From Branchiostoma floridae (lineage: Eukaryota; Chordata; Leptocardii; Amphioxiformes; Branchiostomatidae), in contig NC_049997.1 in NCBI RefSeq assembly GCF_000003815.2, forward strand, positions 9,325,060 to 9,389,059: 64,000 bases of DNA, given 5' to 3'. Both the position numbers and the translations under genes were made by a program. A model generated the notes under the pieces. That model was not told where the DNA came from. It worked only from the letters and a program-made list of their open reading frames with translations, and did no database searches. Below are positions 12,161 to 23,318 of this stretch, piece after piece (position 1 is the first letter of the stretch; the number at the start of each line of letters is the position of its first letter).

Positions 12161-13063
12161 TGTCATTTACCAACACAGATGAACTTTCATGCTACGATCT
12201 TCATCTTCGCGTTTACAACATCTACCTACATACCAAAATTCGTCGCGATCCGTCCAAAGGTTCTTACGTTCGTGTGCCGTATACGCCCGCATTTACACAC
12301 ACTCAGACAAACCGGCCCAAAACTATCTTCATTCTTCATTCAGGCTGTTCCAAACTTCCCTCATTATACACTCATATCAGGTCCCCCTGCTGATCCCGGT
12401 AGTTGTAACGGTCCTTTGTTAAGACGAGGAAATGACTTTCCTATTAAACCCGTGTCTGCAGCCGGGAAAGCAAAGCCCCGGTAAATTTAATTCCGATCAG
12501 TCTGCTTCTGTTCACATCAGGGCGGACAGATTGGATGCTTGATTGACTTTTTTGTGTTCGTCTCTGCAGTGATTCTTTGCTATTGTTGGTACGTTGCCAG
12601 AAAACTAAGTAATTATACAGATACACGCATCGCTGGTGGCTGTCCAAATTCCCAGCGGGTACTAACTACGCTTTTATAGATATCAAAGTGCCAACATTTG
12701 CAAAGCTTTTCAAGTGGCTGTATTTCTTGGAAATCCCGGAGAATGTCTCGAGGGATAAGACTCTTTGAGCTGCCAAAGGCATGCAGCCAGAATATTTGAG
12801 GGTTCTATACCCATTACATCTTTCACATGCTTTGGGACGTTATCATGGCCTTTTGGCGTCCGTGTGTTTCAATCTGAAAGGAACGGCCAAGACACTTCAT
12901 TGATCGTAATTCAATGATCCAATATTGCTCGCAAGAGACTATTTTACTGGTACGTGTTATTGAATGCCTGTTCTGAAGGTTACCTTTAAGCGAAGAGAAA
13001 CTCCATTCCAGTGGATGAACGTCTGGTATCATACTGTGGGGAGTTTTAGACAGCATATTGCAA
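12161..13063. other. Gene-free stretch, nothing recognised
   Basis: Short overlapping frames at 12160-12480 match no family known to me; no splice-supported exon. Confidence 0.45.
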
Positions 13064-13066
13064 TTT

Positions 13067-13140
<74 letters not shown>

Positions 13141-13204
13141 TTTCTTTCTTTCTTTCTTCCTTCCTTTCTTCTTTCTTTCATTTTTCTTTCATTTTTCTTT
13201 CTAT
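13064..13204. repeat. CTTT tetranucleotide microsatellite
   Basis: About 18 uninterrupted TTTC units, then imperfect CTTT/CTTCC units. Open frames through it are artefacts. Confidence 0.97.
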
Positions 13205-13767
13205 CTTTCTTTTCTGCTTGCCTCGGTGTGCGTTCTAATATATGTGAATATTTCAGACTGACAGGATGCAACTAGTAGGAAGTAGTTATATTTGTTGTCT
13301 CTGTATGATACTCAGTCTTCTAGCCTTGTTGCAGCAAAGGATTTCAAGATTGAAGGAACATGACTTTTACATTGTACCAGAGGGACTCTTTTAAAACAAA
13401 AACATATTAGATACATTTGCAAGGAAGATACTTTGTAGTAACTAAATCTTTAGGATGAAGTAGACATTAAAATTGACGGTAATATCAGATTAAAGGGAGA
13501 GTTTTCTACCCACGGACTTTCCTGATGTAATCAGGACTTTGACTAATCCAATTAGAATCGATTGAAGTGAAAGACGATACAGGAAACATCGTTTGAGATC
13601 ACCAAACTAAGTTCACCTCAGCCGATAACTTTATTTTTACTCCACTGAGTCTCCAGGGGATTATGATAGCTGATTGCGTTCAATGATTTTATGCCAGGTG
13701 CTTAGGCATGTAACGATCGTCCAGGTGATCTCCAATATATCATTCCTGAAGAACCGGACACAGGACA
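13205..13767. other. Gene-free stretch, nothing recognised
   Basis: AT-rich, no feature seen. Confidence 0.45.
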
Positions 13768-14065
13768 TAACCCCACCAGGCCTTCCTACGGAGATCGTAG
13801 TATTTGGTCCAAAAATTGGAAAATTGCCCAGGGGAATCAGTCCACGCTAAGGTTCATGTCCCCCTCCACCAGGCATTTCTACGGGGTACAGGGATCGTAG
13901 AATTCGGCCACAAAGAAATCGGGAAAAATGGCTAGAGGAGTCAGTCCACGCTAAGGTTAATGTTCCCTCGGCCTCTGCGCGTCCGGCCAAACTTTCCAGA
14001 AGCAAAACTTTTCTGGCAAATTATTCTCCCTATAATAGCCAGCCTAGTCAGTCTGGTAGAAACTA
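13768..14065. mobile_element. MITE, TAGYCTCYACCAGRC family (copy B)
   Basis: Left CCCCACCAGGCCTTCC, right GTCTGGTAGAAACTA. Same interior as 408-621, but with an internal duplication: the block CCACCAGGC.TTCTACG ... CCACGCTAAGGTTCATGT occurs twice in a row. No clear target duplication. Confidence 0.6.
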
Positions 14066-15743
14066 TACAAGATAGGTGAATCGCGATTCTTGCCGCTAGT
14101 GGTACATGTTATAATTGATTCCGAATCAACGGTAACCATATCACAGCTTCATATGTCGTCTGAGATCTGTGGTCATCGATCAATTACTTCAGATGCTGCT
14201 AGCAGTAATATCACTACAACCATACAAAGGATACCATGACTGCCACTAAATCAAGAGTATTTTGGGTAGTTAAGTTTAGGGAGCATAATATGCAATCTAC
14301 ATTCGTACAAGACGGAAGTGTACCAAGTACATGTATCTACGTACAGACAAACAACAGTCAATATCATTTTCGATTCTTTTCAAATGTTTCGTACAAATGT
14401 AGATGCCAGATGCCTCCAGCTCACAAAGATTTTCTTCTGATTGCGGCAAAAGTTATTCAACCCAGATGCCATGTCTATTTTACGGTGTCTGTCTACAATC
14501 AAGAAGCAATCAGACGTATTTCTTACAGTTCAATGCAACTAACGACCTCCGTATCTGCACACAATTACCGAACAAAAGATATGCTCATATTTGGTAATCC
14601 AAGATGGCGCCCGGTAAAACCAATTCCAAAACGAACGTGACCTCCGTGACCTCTGCCGATCTATGAAAGGTCTCCGCATATAGACCGGATTTGATAACAC
14701 ATGTCAGGGATTATGACTTCTGATGATATCAATATCTCGGCGAAATAGTGTCATATAAGTTGTCCGCTACAGACAGACATGAACCGTGACCTTTATTAAC
14801 CTTCATCTCATACAAAGCAACAAAGGATACAAAGTCAAGGCCGATCTTAATGAGTTCATCTGAGGATAGGGTAGAAGGTAGTCGAACATTCACCGTATGC
14901 ATTAGTAACTAACCCCTTGTTTTATATCAGAAATTACACTCATTAATATTCGATTCAAAGCACCAAAGATAATGATCTGGTGTTATTGCATGTGAAATGT
15001 TTACTTAATTCGTTGCTGAGCATACCTACTTCTCTTAATTCTTATACATATCTTTCAGCTCGACGAGTAATCTTTAAAGTCTCTTGTTATGGTTCTATAA
15101 AGGTTTGAACGTGATCTAAGATAATTACTAAATGATGTACGTCCCACGCATTAATAGTCTGTGCTGGTCTTTGTTTAGAGAGAATTTGTTATCTCGCATT
15201 TTAGGGCGATTTGAATGCTTTTTCTTGCGATTTGAATGCTTTTTCTTGCAGAGGCAATGGACTATCTTCAAAAACCGTTAAAAATTCAATTTATTCATTC
15301 ATCTCAAACCGGGTGCTCTAGTCCCTACAACTTTTGAAAGATTATTTCCAAGGGGGCCCACCATACATGTAAACAAAACAAACAACGTGTTACATTCAGT
15401 CAATTTAAGACATCAGTGTATACAGTAGATCACATGAAAACCAAGGCGTCAAAACAAGATCAGTGCCCCTTTCACTAAGGAACTTTCATCAGATAAAACC
15501 TCCTCGTGCAAAATAACAAGAAATACGCCCAAACAGGCCCGATTGCTACATCTGCTTAGAGGTTCTGGTTAACACGATTTCCCATTACTGTACTTGTTAG
15601 TCTCCCCACGCTCCTGCCTAAGCCCCGTGCACAGATCAGGAGAGTCATTAGACCTCTGCTGAGCTCCACAAACGCGATTTCCTCCACGCAGTCTCCCTCC
15701 TGTCGCTTTCCTGTTTCGAGCTAAGCAGGGGAAACTTTCTTTC
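14066..15743. other. Gene-free stretch with a small tandem repeat
   Basis: An open frame of 134 codons at 14236-14640 (+) matches nothing I know and has no splice context. GCGATTTGAATGCTTTTTCTT occurs twice in tandem at 15208-15249 (split here into motifs GCGATTTGAATG and CTTTTTCTT). Nothing else seen. Confidence 0.45.
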
Positions 15744-15927
15744 TACCCTGGGAGCCAGCCAAGACCGGGTAGCTAGCGAGTCTTGTTCGGGGAGCCAAGG
15801 CAGTCAGCCCGCCCGATTTGACATAAGCGCTCCGGGGAGTTTAAGCCTGAAGGAGTTATCGCTACCCATCAGGTGGACCTCATCATAAACTGTCCTAGCT
15901 GCCCAAACCTGGCTGGCTCCCAGGGTA
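15744..15927. mobile_element. MITE with 17-bp inverted ends and 9-bp target duplication
   Basis: TACCCTGGGAGCCAGCC at the left and its exact complement at the right. CTTTCTTTC flanks both sides directly, a 9-bp duplication of the kind made by Mutator-like transposases. No coding capacity. Confidence 0.85.
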
Positions 15928-15950
15928 CTTTCTTTCTGGAGTTGTCAGTA

Positions 15951-16183
15951 AAGGTGGTATCTCATTGCACTTGTGGCACTGGTGCGGCACTCCGGGATTC
16001 AAAAAATAACTCAACGAATTTCAGATATAAAGAACGAATTTTCTTATGAATGTGTATTTTGTTGTTTGCTAAGTCATACTTTTACGTATTACTTTAAAAA
16101 AAAGCCTATTTATACAACAGTGCCGCTGTGAACGAATCCCGCAGTCCCGCACCGGTGCCTCAAGTGCAGTGAGATACCACCTT
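15951..16183. mobile_element. MITE, AAGGTGGTATCTC family (copy 1)
   Basis: Inverted ends of about 45 bp beginning AAGGTGGTATCTCA.TGCAC, containing GGTGCGGCACT. The interior motif ACTCAACGAATTTCAGATAT is shared with 58339-58590. Outside the ends, 8 of 13 positions are still inversely matched (CAGTA / AACTG). Confidence 0.88.
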
Positions 16184-17410
16184 AACTGTAACCTTCGTGC
16201 AGACTGGAATTAAGTAACAGTCTCAGATCTTACGCTAATGGTCACAGGACACCGTTTGTTCCATGAGAAATGTAACATTTGAATGGAAAGTTCTTCAGTT
16301 GTAAGCTGGCTATTACAGGGCACCGTTTTGCGAATGAGAAATGTAACATTTGGAAGGGGGGAGGGAAATTCTTCCGTGGTAATCTTGCTGTTACATTGTG
16401 TAAGAGACAAAGTTTGAATCGAATTGATTAGAATTGTTCCAGGAAGAGCAAATGACGACTGAAGGATATACCAGTAGTCTAGTCCATCAAACGTATGAGA
16501 AGGAGGTATGGGAATGCTTGGTTTTATGAATAAATCAGGTAAGGTAAAATGATGCATCTTGCATTCTATTGATTAGGATTTGTGCTTTTTCAATGTATAA
16601 GTTGTCAATAACCATTACAAGGATATGTCCATGACACAAAGTTTTGGTACCGTTTCTTTGAAACTCTTACTATCATTTTATGTTTTGTGACTACTAATGT
16701 TAGTATTTGACTGACTACTGAAACAGCCTAATAAATTATTCCCCAAGCAAATAACTTTAGTGGCCAGGGTTTGTTTGATGGGAGGCGTAAAAATTCAGGT
16801 CATTACTTGCCCACCGGCCGAAACCTCTGCTTGGAGAATACTTAATAGCAACCATTTCCGCACTCCCTTTATAAAAACTGTATTTATTGGAAATGAAGCT
16901 ACTGTTAACGACGGTATTAAAAATGTAGAACGCCGCAGTTTTTACTTCATAGATTTAAACCGTAAATTTTGCCTTTATGTCGTCCTATATACCTCATGCC
17001 GTCCTATCGATTGATACATTCCCCCCAGACGGCGGATTTGCGGTGTACATTAGATTTACTACGTAACAAATCCTGTGGAAACACACACACCGTAACACCA
17101 AATCCTCGCAGGACGGCACAGAGAGGCCAGCAAATCCGCCCCGCCGACGTGTTGCGCGCCTTCAATAAACCGGCGATATCAGATGTCGTTACCGCACGCG
17201 TAAGGGAGCCCCGCTGATGACTGAAGTAAGCACTTTATTGGGAGACCAAATCATTCGCACACCTGTGACCACTCCCTGAAGTTTGGATGCGTGGCTCTTC
17301 GGTGCAATCAGTTCTGCAATCTTAATCTTCACTTGAGAAAGAAACAGATGATAGAAATAGCGTCTTGTGCTCTTGTGGGAGGGTGAATGTACATAAAGAA
17401 AGAGCTGAAT

Positions 17411-17413
<3 letters not shown>
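16184..17413. other. Gene-free stretch
   Basis: A GC-rich, repeat-poor block at about 17000-17225 could be regulatory (see findings). 16826-16836 is a reverse copy of the dispersed 11-mer CTCCAAGCAGA. No exon recognised. Confidence 0.4.
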
Positions 17414-17456
<43 letters not shown>

Positions 17457-17503
17457 GCGTGTGCGTGTGTGCGTGCGTGTGCGCGTGTACGTCTGTGTGT
17501 GTG
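17414..17503. repeat. GT microsatellite
   Basis: About 18 clean GT units, then GTGC-interrupted ones, running up to the left end of the 2.3-kb TIR element. Confidence 0.97.
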
Positions 17504-18210
17504 AAGGTGGGTTTACACCTGCGTATATTTTCAAGTGCGCGTGAGTTCCGCATGAAATTTTGTCAATACGCGGCCGAACGCCCAACATTTGGAATTTTTT
17601 TGGAATAAATTAAATTGTACGTCGAGCCCATGTGGCGTTTGAATTACGACTTCAGCGTTTTCATTTCGCATGAGATGCGTATGATTGCAACTGAAATGCG
17701 CAACAAAATTTTCCGTACTACGAATAGATTCGTATGGGGTACGTATGTTGGGCGTTTTCCGGACGCACACAACGTCTACCGACCGCATGCCTGACGCACC
17801 TGGTGCTAACTGCATTCCAAACGCATTTCAGGTGTGTCAGAGGAACAGTTTGTGTTACATATACTTTTGTTTGCGAGCATTGCCAATAGAGTATTTTTGT
17901 TAGAGGAACCCTTTGTATACGTATGCCTTTGTTTACAGGCAGTGCAAGTAGAACATTGACAAGTAAACAGTGAAGAGGTTTTTTTTTTATTCATTTGCGA
18001 AGCAGTAAAGCAGTGACACTGTGCTTTTACAAAAATGTGGGCCATCATTTACCTTAAGAAATTATGTGCACTGTTAAGATTGTGTTTGTTTTCACTTTGT
18101 CCTTAATGATTTCCCCTATCATATTAGTATTTAAACTACTATAAAAATCACACTCATACACACCACAAAACGTATTCAAGATCTTTATCAAACACGTAAA
18201 TTAAACAATT

Positions 18211-18760
18211 ATGAAACCTTACGCCCTCTTTCAAAGTTGTAATATGGCTCTATATTGCACCTTTATATCATGTGGTTCTACACACAAAAAAAGTGCCATT
18301 ATCAGCAAATTAAGTCAAATATCTGTTACACAAAATGGCACGTGTGTCACACAAATTGACCCAGTGCTTGAGCAGGTTCCTCTACATCTTCCCGTCCCTG
18401 GAAGCTCTGTTGGGACCAGTGTCCTGCATTCATGGTGTCCTGCAAGTTGTGACCATTTCTCCATGCCCCCGGTACAAATTCGTCAGTCCTGGCCTGGATC
18501 TGACATCATAAACCGGAAGATTCCAAAAAATCCCTATCGACCAGAGGGTTTGTCCATTCTGTCCAGAGCTAATAGAAGACGAATATCACTTTATGGTTGT
18601 ATGTCCCAAATATTCCGATATACGCAATTCTCTATACAGAAGGCTGTCAATTTCTTCTTCTCGGCTTACCAAGCCAGCAGGCATTTAGGTCCAAATGGAC
18701 CTGAAGTGCAAATTCAAATACATAAGTGACATGTGACATATCCCTGCATGGCAGATATTA
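18211..18760 (+). pseudogene. Decayed non-LTR retrotransposon ORF2 C-terminus
   Basis: 18533-18688 reads PIDQRVCPFC..LIEDEYHF..VC: the C-x2-C-x8-H-x4-C zinc knuckle (18551-18604) found at the end of LINE ORF2 proteins. Stops and frame shifts interrupt it upstream and downstream. The following ACCTGAAGTGCAAATTC block is shared with the LINE in four-jointed intron 3. It is cut by the gap at 18761. Confidence 0.8.
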
Positions 18761-19616
18761 NNNNNNNNNNNNNNNNNNNNNNNNNNNNNNNNNNNNNNNN
18801 NNNNNNNNNNNNNNNNNNNNNNNNNNNNNNNNNNNNNNNNNNNNNNNNNNNNNNNNNNNNNNNNNNNNNNNNNNNNNNNNNNNNNNNNNNNNNNNNNNNN
18901 NNNNNNNNNNNNNNNNNNNNNNNNNNNNNNNNNNNNNNNNNNNNNNNNNNNNNNNNNNNNNNNNNNNNNNNNNNNNNNNNNNNNNNNNNNNNNNNNNNNN
19001 NNNNNNNNNNNNNNNNNNNNNNNNNNNNNNNNNNNNNNNNNNNNNNNNNNNNNNNNNNNNNNNNNNNNNNNNNNNNNNNNNNNNNNNNNNNNNNNNNNNN
19101 NNNNNNNNNNNNNNNNNNNNNNNNNNNNNNNNNNNNNNNNNNNNNNNNNNNNNNNNNNNNNNNNNNNNNNNNNNNNNNNNNNNNNNNNNNNNNNNNNNNN
19201 NNNNNNNNNNNNNNNNNNNNNNNNNNNNNNNNNNNNNNNNNNNNNNNNNNNNNNNNNNNNNNNNNNNNNNNNNNNNNNNNNNNNNNNNNNNNNNNNNNNN
19301 NNNNNNNNNNNNNNNNNNNNNNNNNNNNNNNNNNNNNNNNNNNNNNNNNNNNNNNNNNNNNNNNNNNNNNNNNNNNNNNNNNNNNNNNNNNNNNNNNNNN
19401 NNNNNNNNNNNNNNNNNNNNNNNNNNNNNNNNNNNNNNNNNNNNNNNNNNNNNNNNNNNNNNNNNNNNNNNNNNNNNNNNNNNNNNNNNNNNNNNNNNNN
19501 NNNNNNNNNNNNNNNNNNNNNNNNNNNNNNNNNNNNNNNNNNNNNNNNNNNNNNNNNNNNNNNNNNNNNNNNNNNNNNNNNNNNNNNNNNNNNNNNNNNN
19601 NNNNNNNNNNNNNNNN
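18761..19616. other. Assembly gap (856 N)
   Basis: Run of N inside the 2.3-kb TIR element. The length is not a round number, so it may be an estimate from read pairs. Confidence 0.99.
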
Positions 19617-19833
19617 TACGAATGATAGTTTTGTGCATGTCCAAAACTATCAGACGAACTGGGCGTATATTTTCGTTTGCCTGCGTACGTGAAACTTTCT
19701 AAAGACGATTCAGATGCGATAGAGGTGCGACTTGTGCGTGCGGCCGCGTATTGAAGAAATTAGTCAAAATGTCGAAAAATGTCAAAACGGAACTCATGCG
19801 GCATGAAAATATACGCAGGTGTAAACCCACCTT

Positions 19834-19854
19834 GAGAGAGAGAGAGAGACAGTG

Positions 19855-19894
<40 letters not shown>

Positions 19895-19947
19895 CGTGCG
19901 TGCGCGTACCCTTCTGTGTGCGTGCGTGCATGTGAGTGTGTGTTAGT

Positions 19948-20021
<74 letters not shown>

Positions 20022-20094
20022 CGTTATACCTTTCCGAGCGTGCGTGCGTGCGTACGTGCGTGCGTCATTGCTTATCCGTGTGTGTGTGTGGCCC
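19834..20094. repeat. GA then GT microsatellites
   Basis: Short GA tract directly after the TIR end, then two long GT tracts with GTGC interruptions up to about 20090. Frames through it are artefacts. Confidence 0.96.
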
Positions 20095-20344
20095 CTAACA
20101 GTATTATTTTCACCCGTTCAAGTATACACGTCCATTTTGTGGGTGAATAGTGAGTAAGAGAATAATGAATACGTGCCAACGGGAAGACGTAAAAGTATGG
20201 CGTGGAGTTTTGTTGCATCGGCCCTTTGTTCATTTTCCATGAACCCTGGAGAAATCTAAACGCGATAGCATCTGGTTTTAACGTGTTGTTGTAACGGCCA
20301 TTTACAGCCCTCAATCTAAACTTTGCCGGCAGTTACTTGGTGGC

Positions 20345-20475
20345 GTAAGCTAGGTATCAAATAAGTGCTTACTCAATGTCAACATTGTCCAGTGCCAAAG
20401 GGACACACTAGCAATAGTCTGCAATATGCCCCAAACTTGTTATTAGAAAACTCGGTCCAAAATCCTTGGGATCAA
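20345..20475. repeat. Dispersed duplication, copy 1
   Basis: AGGTATCAAATAAGTGC, TACTCAA, ATAGTCTGC and CAAAATCCTT blocks repeat in the same order at 23045-23215, 2.7 kb away. Confidence 0.7.
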
Positions 20476-21123
20476 CAGCGTAGTACGTTTTATTACATTT
20501 TACAAGTACTAATATAACGCTACTTCACCTTTATCCACTTGATCTAATACCTGGTTTTAAGAACAACGGATATAGGTTACCCGTGTATACAGCTCGAGGT
20601 GAACTGGCGGTATAAATGTTTATATTGTGATATGATGTGTTGTGTTGTTGCAATTTAGATAAAGTCAAAGAACTACGATATCATTTTATCTGTCTTTCGT
20701 ATCCAAACATCTTATCTATAGTTATCCAACCTCGATTTACACGTAATCTGATATAGATTTATATTACATTCATCTGTGTACGTTTCAACGCCTTGATAAC
20801 GACATTGAAATCAACACCGTGTCTCCCAAACAATATAACAACACAACAATACGCCAGGTGGGGGTTCCGCGGCTAAAACGTGCCGTCACTTCTTCTGAAC
20901 AAACGTAACGCGACGCGTTTACATTGTAATTTGTGGGTTAGACTGGTTACACAACTCCAGACAGAAGTAATTGTGCATGTATGTATAAACTGTAAGTGAG
21001 TTAGAGTAAACGGAAGGGGGAGTTCAAACAGCGACGGCTTGAAACACGGAGAAACATAAACATCGCAATCAAATTACTCTAACGTTACTCCGCTCTGGAG
21101 CAAAGCAGTGCATGAATATATAG
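20476..21123. other. Gene-free stretch, nothing recognised
   Basis: AT-rich, no repeat or exon identified. Confidence 0.45.
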
Positions 21124-21360
21124 CTACAGGTGGGGTCCATTGTAAAACAATTTCTTCACCACCCTCTCAGCTTTGCGTTGAAAGCGAGGCGTGTTAGCCA
21201 GAGACAACTTGTAAAGATTCTGGTCAACCAAGACCCCATAGGTAGCATTCATCACAACGTTTGCAAAGACGCGGTATTTGCAAGATAGCAGGTATGCGAG
21301 GTCGCGTCCTCCCAAGACCCTAAAGGTGTTGAAAACAGACTTAGGCACATCCGCTTTTTA
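21124..21360 (-). other. Unrecognised coding-like stretch
   Basis: Minus frame of about 78 codons reads ADVPKSVFNTFRVLGGRDL, then VFANVVMNATYGVLV and NTPRFQRKAERVVKKLF. The mix of hydrophobic and basic residues looks more protein-like than its neighbours, but I recognise no family. A stop lies directly upstream of the frame and a TAG ends it, so it could be an exon or a transposon remnant. Confidence 0.25.
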
Positions 21361-21874
21361 GTGCCCCATTTTCTTGTACATTGCCGAATTTGCGTGGTCA
21401 GTTTTTGCGGACTGTGGCCACTTGTGTCACGCCGGATGATAGAGAACAAGACCGGTACCGGCTGGGTTTGTCACGCCCGGCTGTAGCGGTATGCTACTGT
21501 ATAGACAGAGTCTTGTTGACAAGCCTGTCACCCCTCCCATGTTTACACGCTGGTCACGGGAGACACACTCCAAAGGAACGACTCTCACACCTCCAGGGTT
21601 TCTTTTCTACATGGATTCATACAAAAGTACAAAAGACTGTCACACGTATAGAGTTCTGAAGAGTATTTTGTAACTCAAAGATATACGATATTCAGATAAT
21701 CATAAGTGTCTGAAATGAATGTGTTCAATATATACATCTATTGATACATTTCAACATACATAAGACACAAATACTTAAGCCCTCGACCTCAGGGGACTTA
21801 TGTAATTGACTCTATGTGGACAGGTGGTCACTTCAGATTCAGATTCAATTCTTATTGCTTGTGTCAATGGGAAA
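21361..21874. other. Gene-free stretch, nothing recognised
   Basis: No feature seen. Confidence 0.4.
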
Positions 21875-22225
21875 TTTTCTAAGAGACCACAAAAAAATGG
21901 TCACATTGGCCAGGTCTTCCTTATGTATGTATGTCGGTTTGTACAATTTTGACTGTACTTTGTGTTTTTTTTCTTCAACATGTGTGAACTTACGATATAA
22001 CTTTTTTTCTCTGTGGCCACTTGAACCAATGTTGTGATACAGCTACGCTTTTTGTAGTGAAAATACAAATTGTTACATATGGGAAAATATGGTCACATTA
22101 GCCAGGTTGTCATTACATATATGTAGGGGTGGTAACTTGTACAGGTTTAAATCTAAGATATAACTTTTCCCCTGTTGCCACTTGAACCAATGTTATGATA
22201 CAGCTACGCTCTCTGTGCTGAAAAT
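21875..22225. repeat. Two-unit tandem duplication, 193 bp
   Basis: ATGGTCACATTGGCCAGGT (21897) and ATGGTCACATTAGCCAGGT (22090), followed in both by GATATAACTTTT, CCACTTGAACCAATGTT and GATACAGCTACGCT. Confidence 0.88.
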
Positions 22226-22919
22226 ACTACCACCCAATCCGACTCTTCTCTCCGAACGCGACGCGGAACTTGCGGATGGGGTATGTGGCGACATTGATGC
22301 CATGTGAATGATGAAGTTAATACAAACAAACTGGATATCTCCTCTTCAGCAAAGGAAATCGTGTTACGTCTTTTACCACGCTCAGCGCTTTTACTGCCAG
22401 CCTCGTCTACAAAAACCACAGGAATCTTTTATAAACTATCAACTATAGCAAAATAAGTACGATTAACGATGCCGAGAGTCCCCTAGAATAAAAGACAAAG
22501 CGTGTAGTTGCGATCTAGACGATAACTGCTGGCAATCGTCCAAAGAGAAATTTATCAGTTTTAAACGGTTTGCCATAGAAAGGCACCCGCCGCCATGTCA
22601 CAATAGATACTAACCGCAATGCTTTTTAACGTAGTCTCCGATGTCAGGATTCACTTATTTTGAGTTATAGCTTAAGCTTTGCTCTCTTGAGTCGCTAACC
22701 GACACTTACGCTTTCTAGTACTTGGTATCAAAATAGAATTACTGCTAAGGAAATTATATGCGAACATGAGCACACGCATTCATCATTAACAAAAAAGAAA
22801 ATCCACAGGGATTCCTATAATCGCTTTGTGAATTCACAAGATGGGTATGTTTTCTTAATGGATGTATCGAAATACACCTCCGCATTATCTTATCATTATC
22901 AATCAGCCACTTTCTTTTC
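22226..22919. other. Gene-free stretch, nothing recognised
   Basis: No exon or repeat identified. Confidence 0.4.
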
Positions 22920-23318
22920 ATCAAACGAAGTCAGAGAGAGATTTGTAAACATAGCTCCTGCGTGTATCAGTACTCTTTCACGCTGTATATAGTTACTCTT
23001 CTAGCTTTTCAAATGGTGCCTATGCCAGGGAAGTTATCTATGTCTAGGTATCAAATAAGTGCCTACTCAACAATGTTGTCGACTTCAACATAGTCCAATA
23101 TCAAAGGGGTTGTCGACTTCAACGTAAACCAATATCAAATGGGCATACCAGTGATAGTCTGCGATGTGTCTCAAAACGTGTTATTAGTTACAAAAATTCA
23201 GACCAAAATCCTTACTGTTTTCACACCGTTAAAACAGCGTCAATTCACCAAACAAAGCCAAGGAGCGATTTGTAAACATAGATTTTACACGTATCAGTAC
23301 TCTTCCACGCTGTATATA
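22920..23318. repeat. Duplicated segment carrying a filled and an empty Tc1 target
   Basis: 22920-23040 (GATTTGTAAACATAG, TATCAGTACTCTT, CACGCTGTATATAGTTACTC, CTTCTAGCTTTTCAAA) is repeated at 23250-23318 and continues at 24582-24630, where the Tc1-like element splits it. 23045-23215 is also the second copy of the 20345-20475 duplication. Confidence 0.85.

Larger units (their letters stand above)
17504..19833. mobile_element. 2.3-kb TIR element, AAGGTGGGTTTACACC ends
   Basis: AAGGTGGGTTTACACCTGCG at 17504 and its exact complement ending at 19833; the inverted match continues through TATATTTTCA and GAGTTCCG. The interior contains a decayed LINE fragment and an 856-base gap, so no transposase can be read. 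A shorter relative is at 26638-26949. Confidence 0.8.

Noticed and set aside
14236-14640. 134-codon plus frame
   Set aside because: No recognised motif, no splice context, AT-rich codons similar to surrounding non-coding DNA.
17322-17608. Frames rich in His/Thr or Cys/Val around the GT tract, likewise at 19751-20157 and 55277-55662
   Set aside because: Translations of GT/CA microsatellites.
18685-19692. Three frames of about 300-320 codons
   Set aside because: They consist of the 856-base gap read through as unknown residues.
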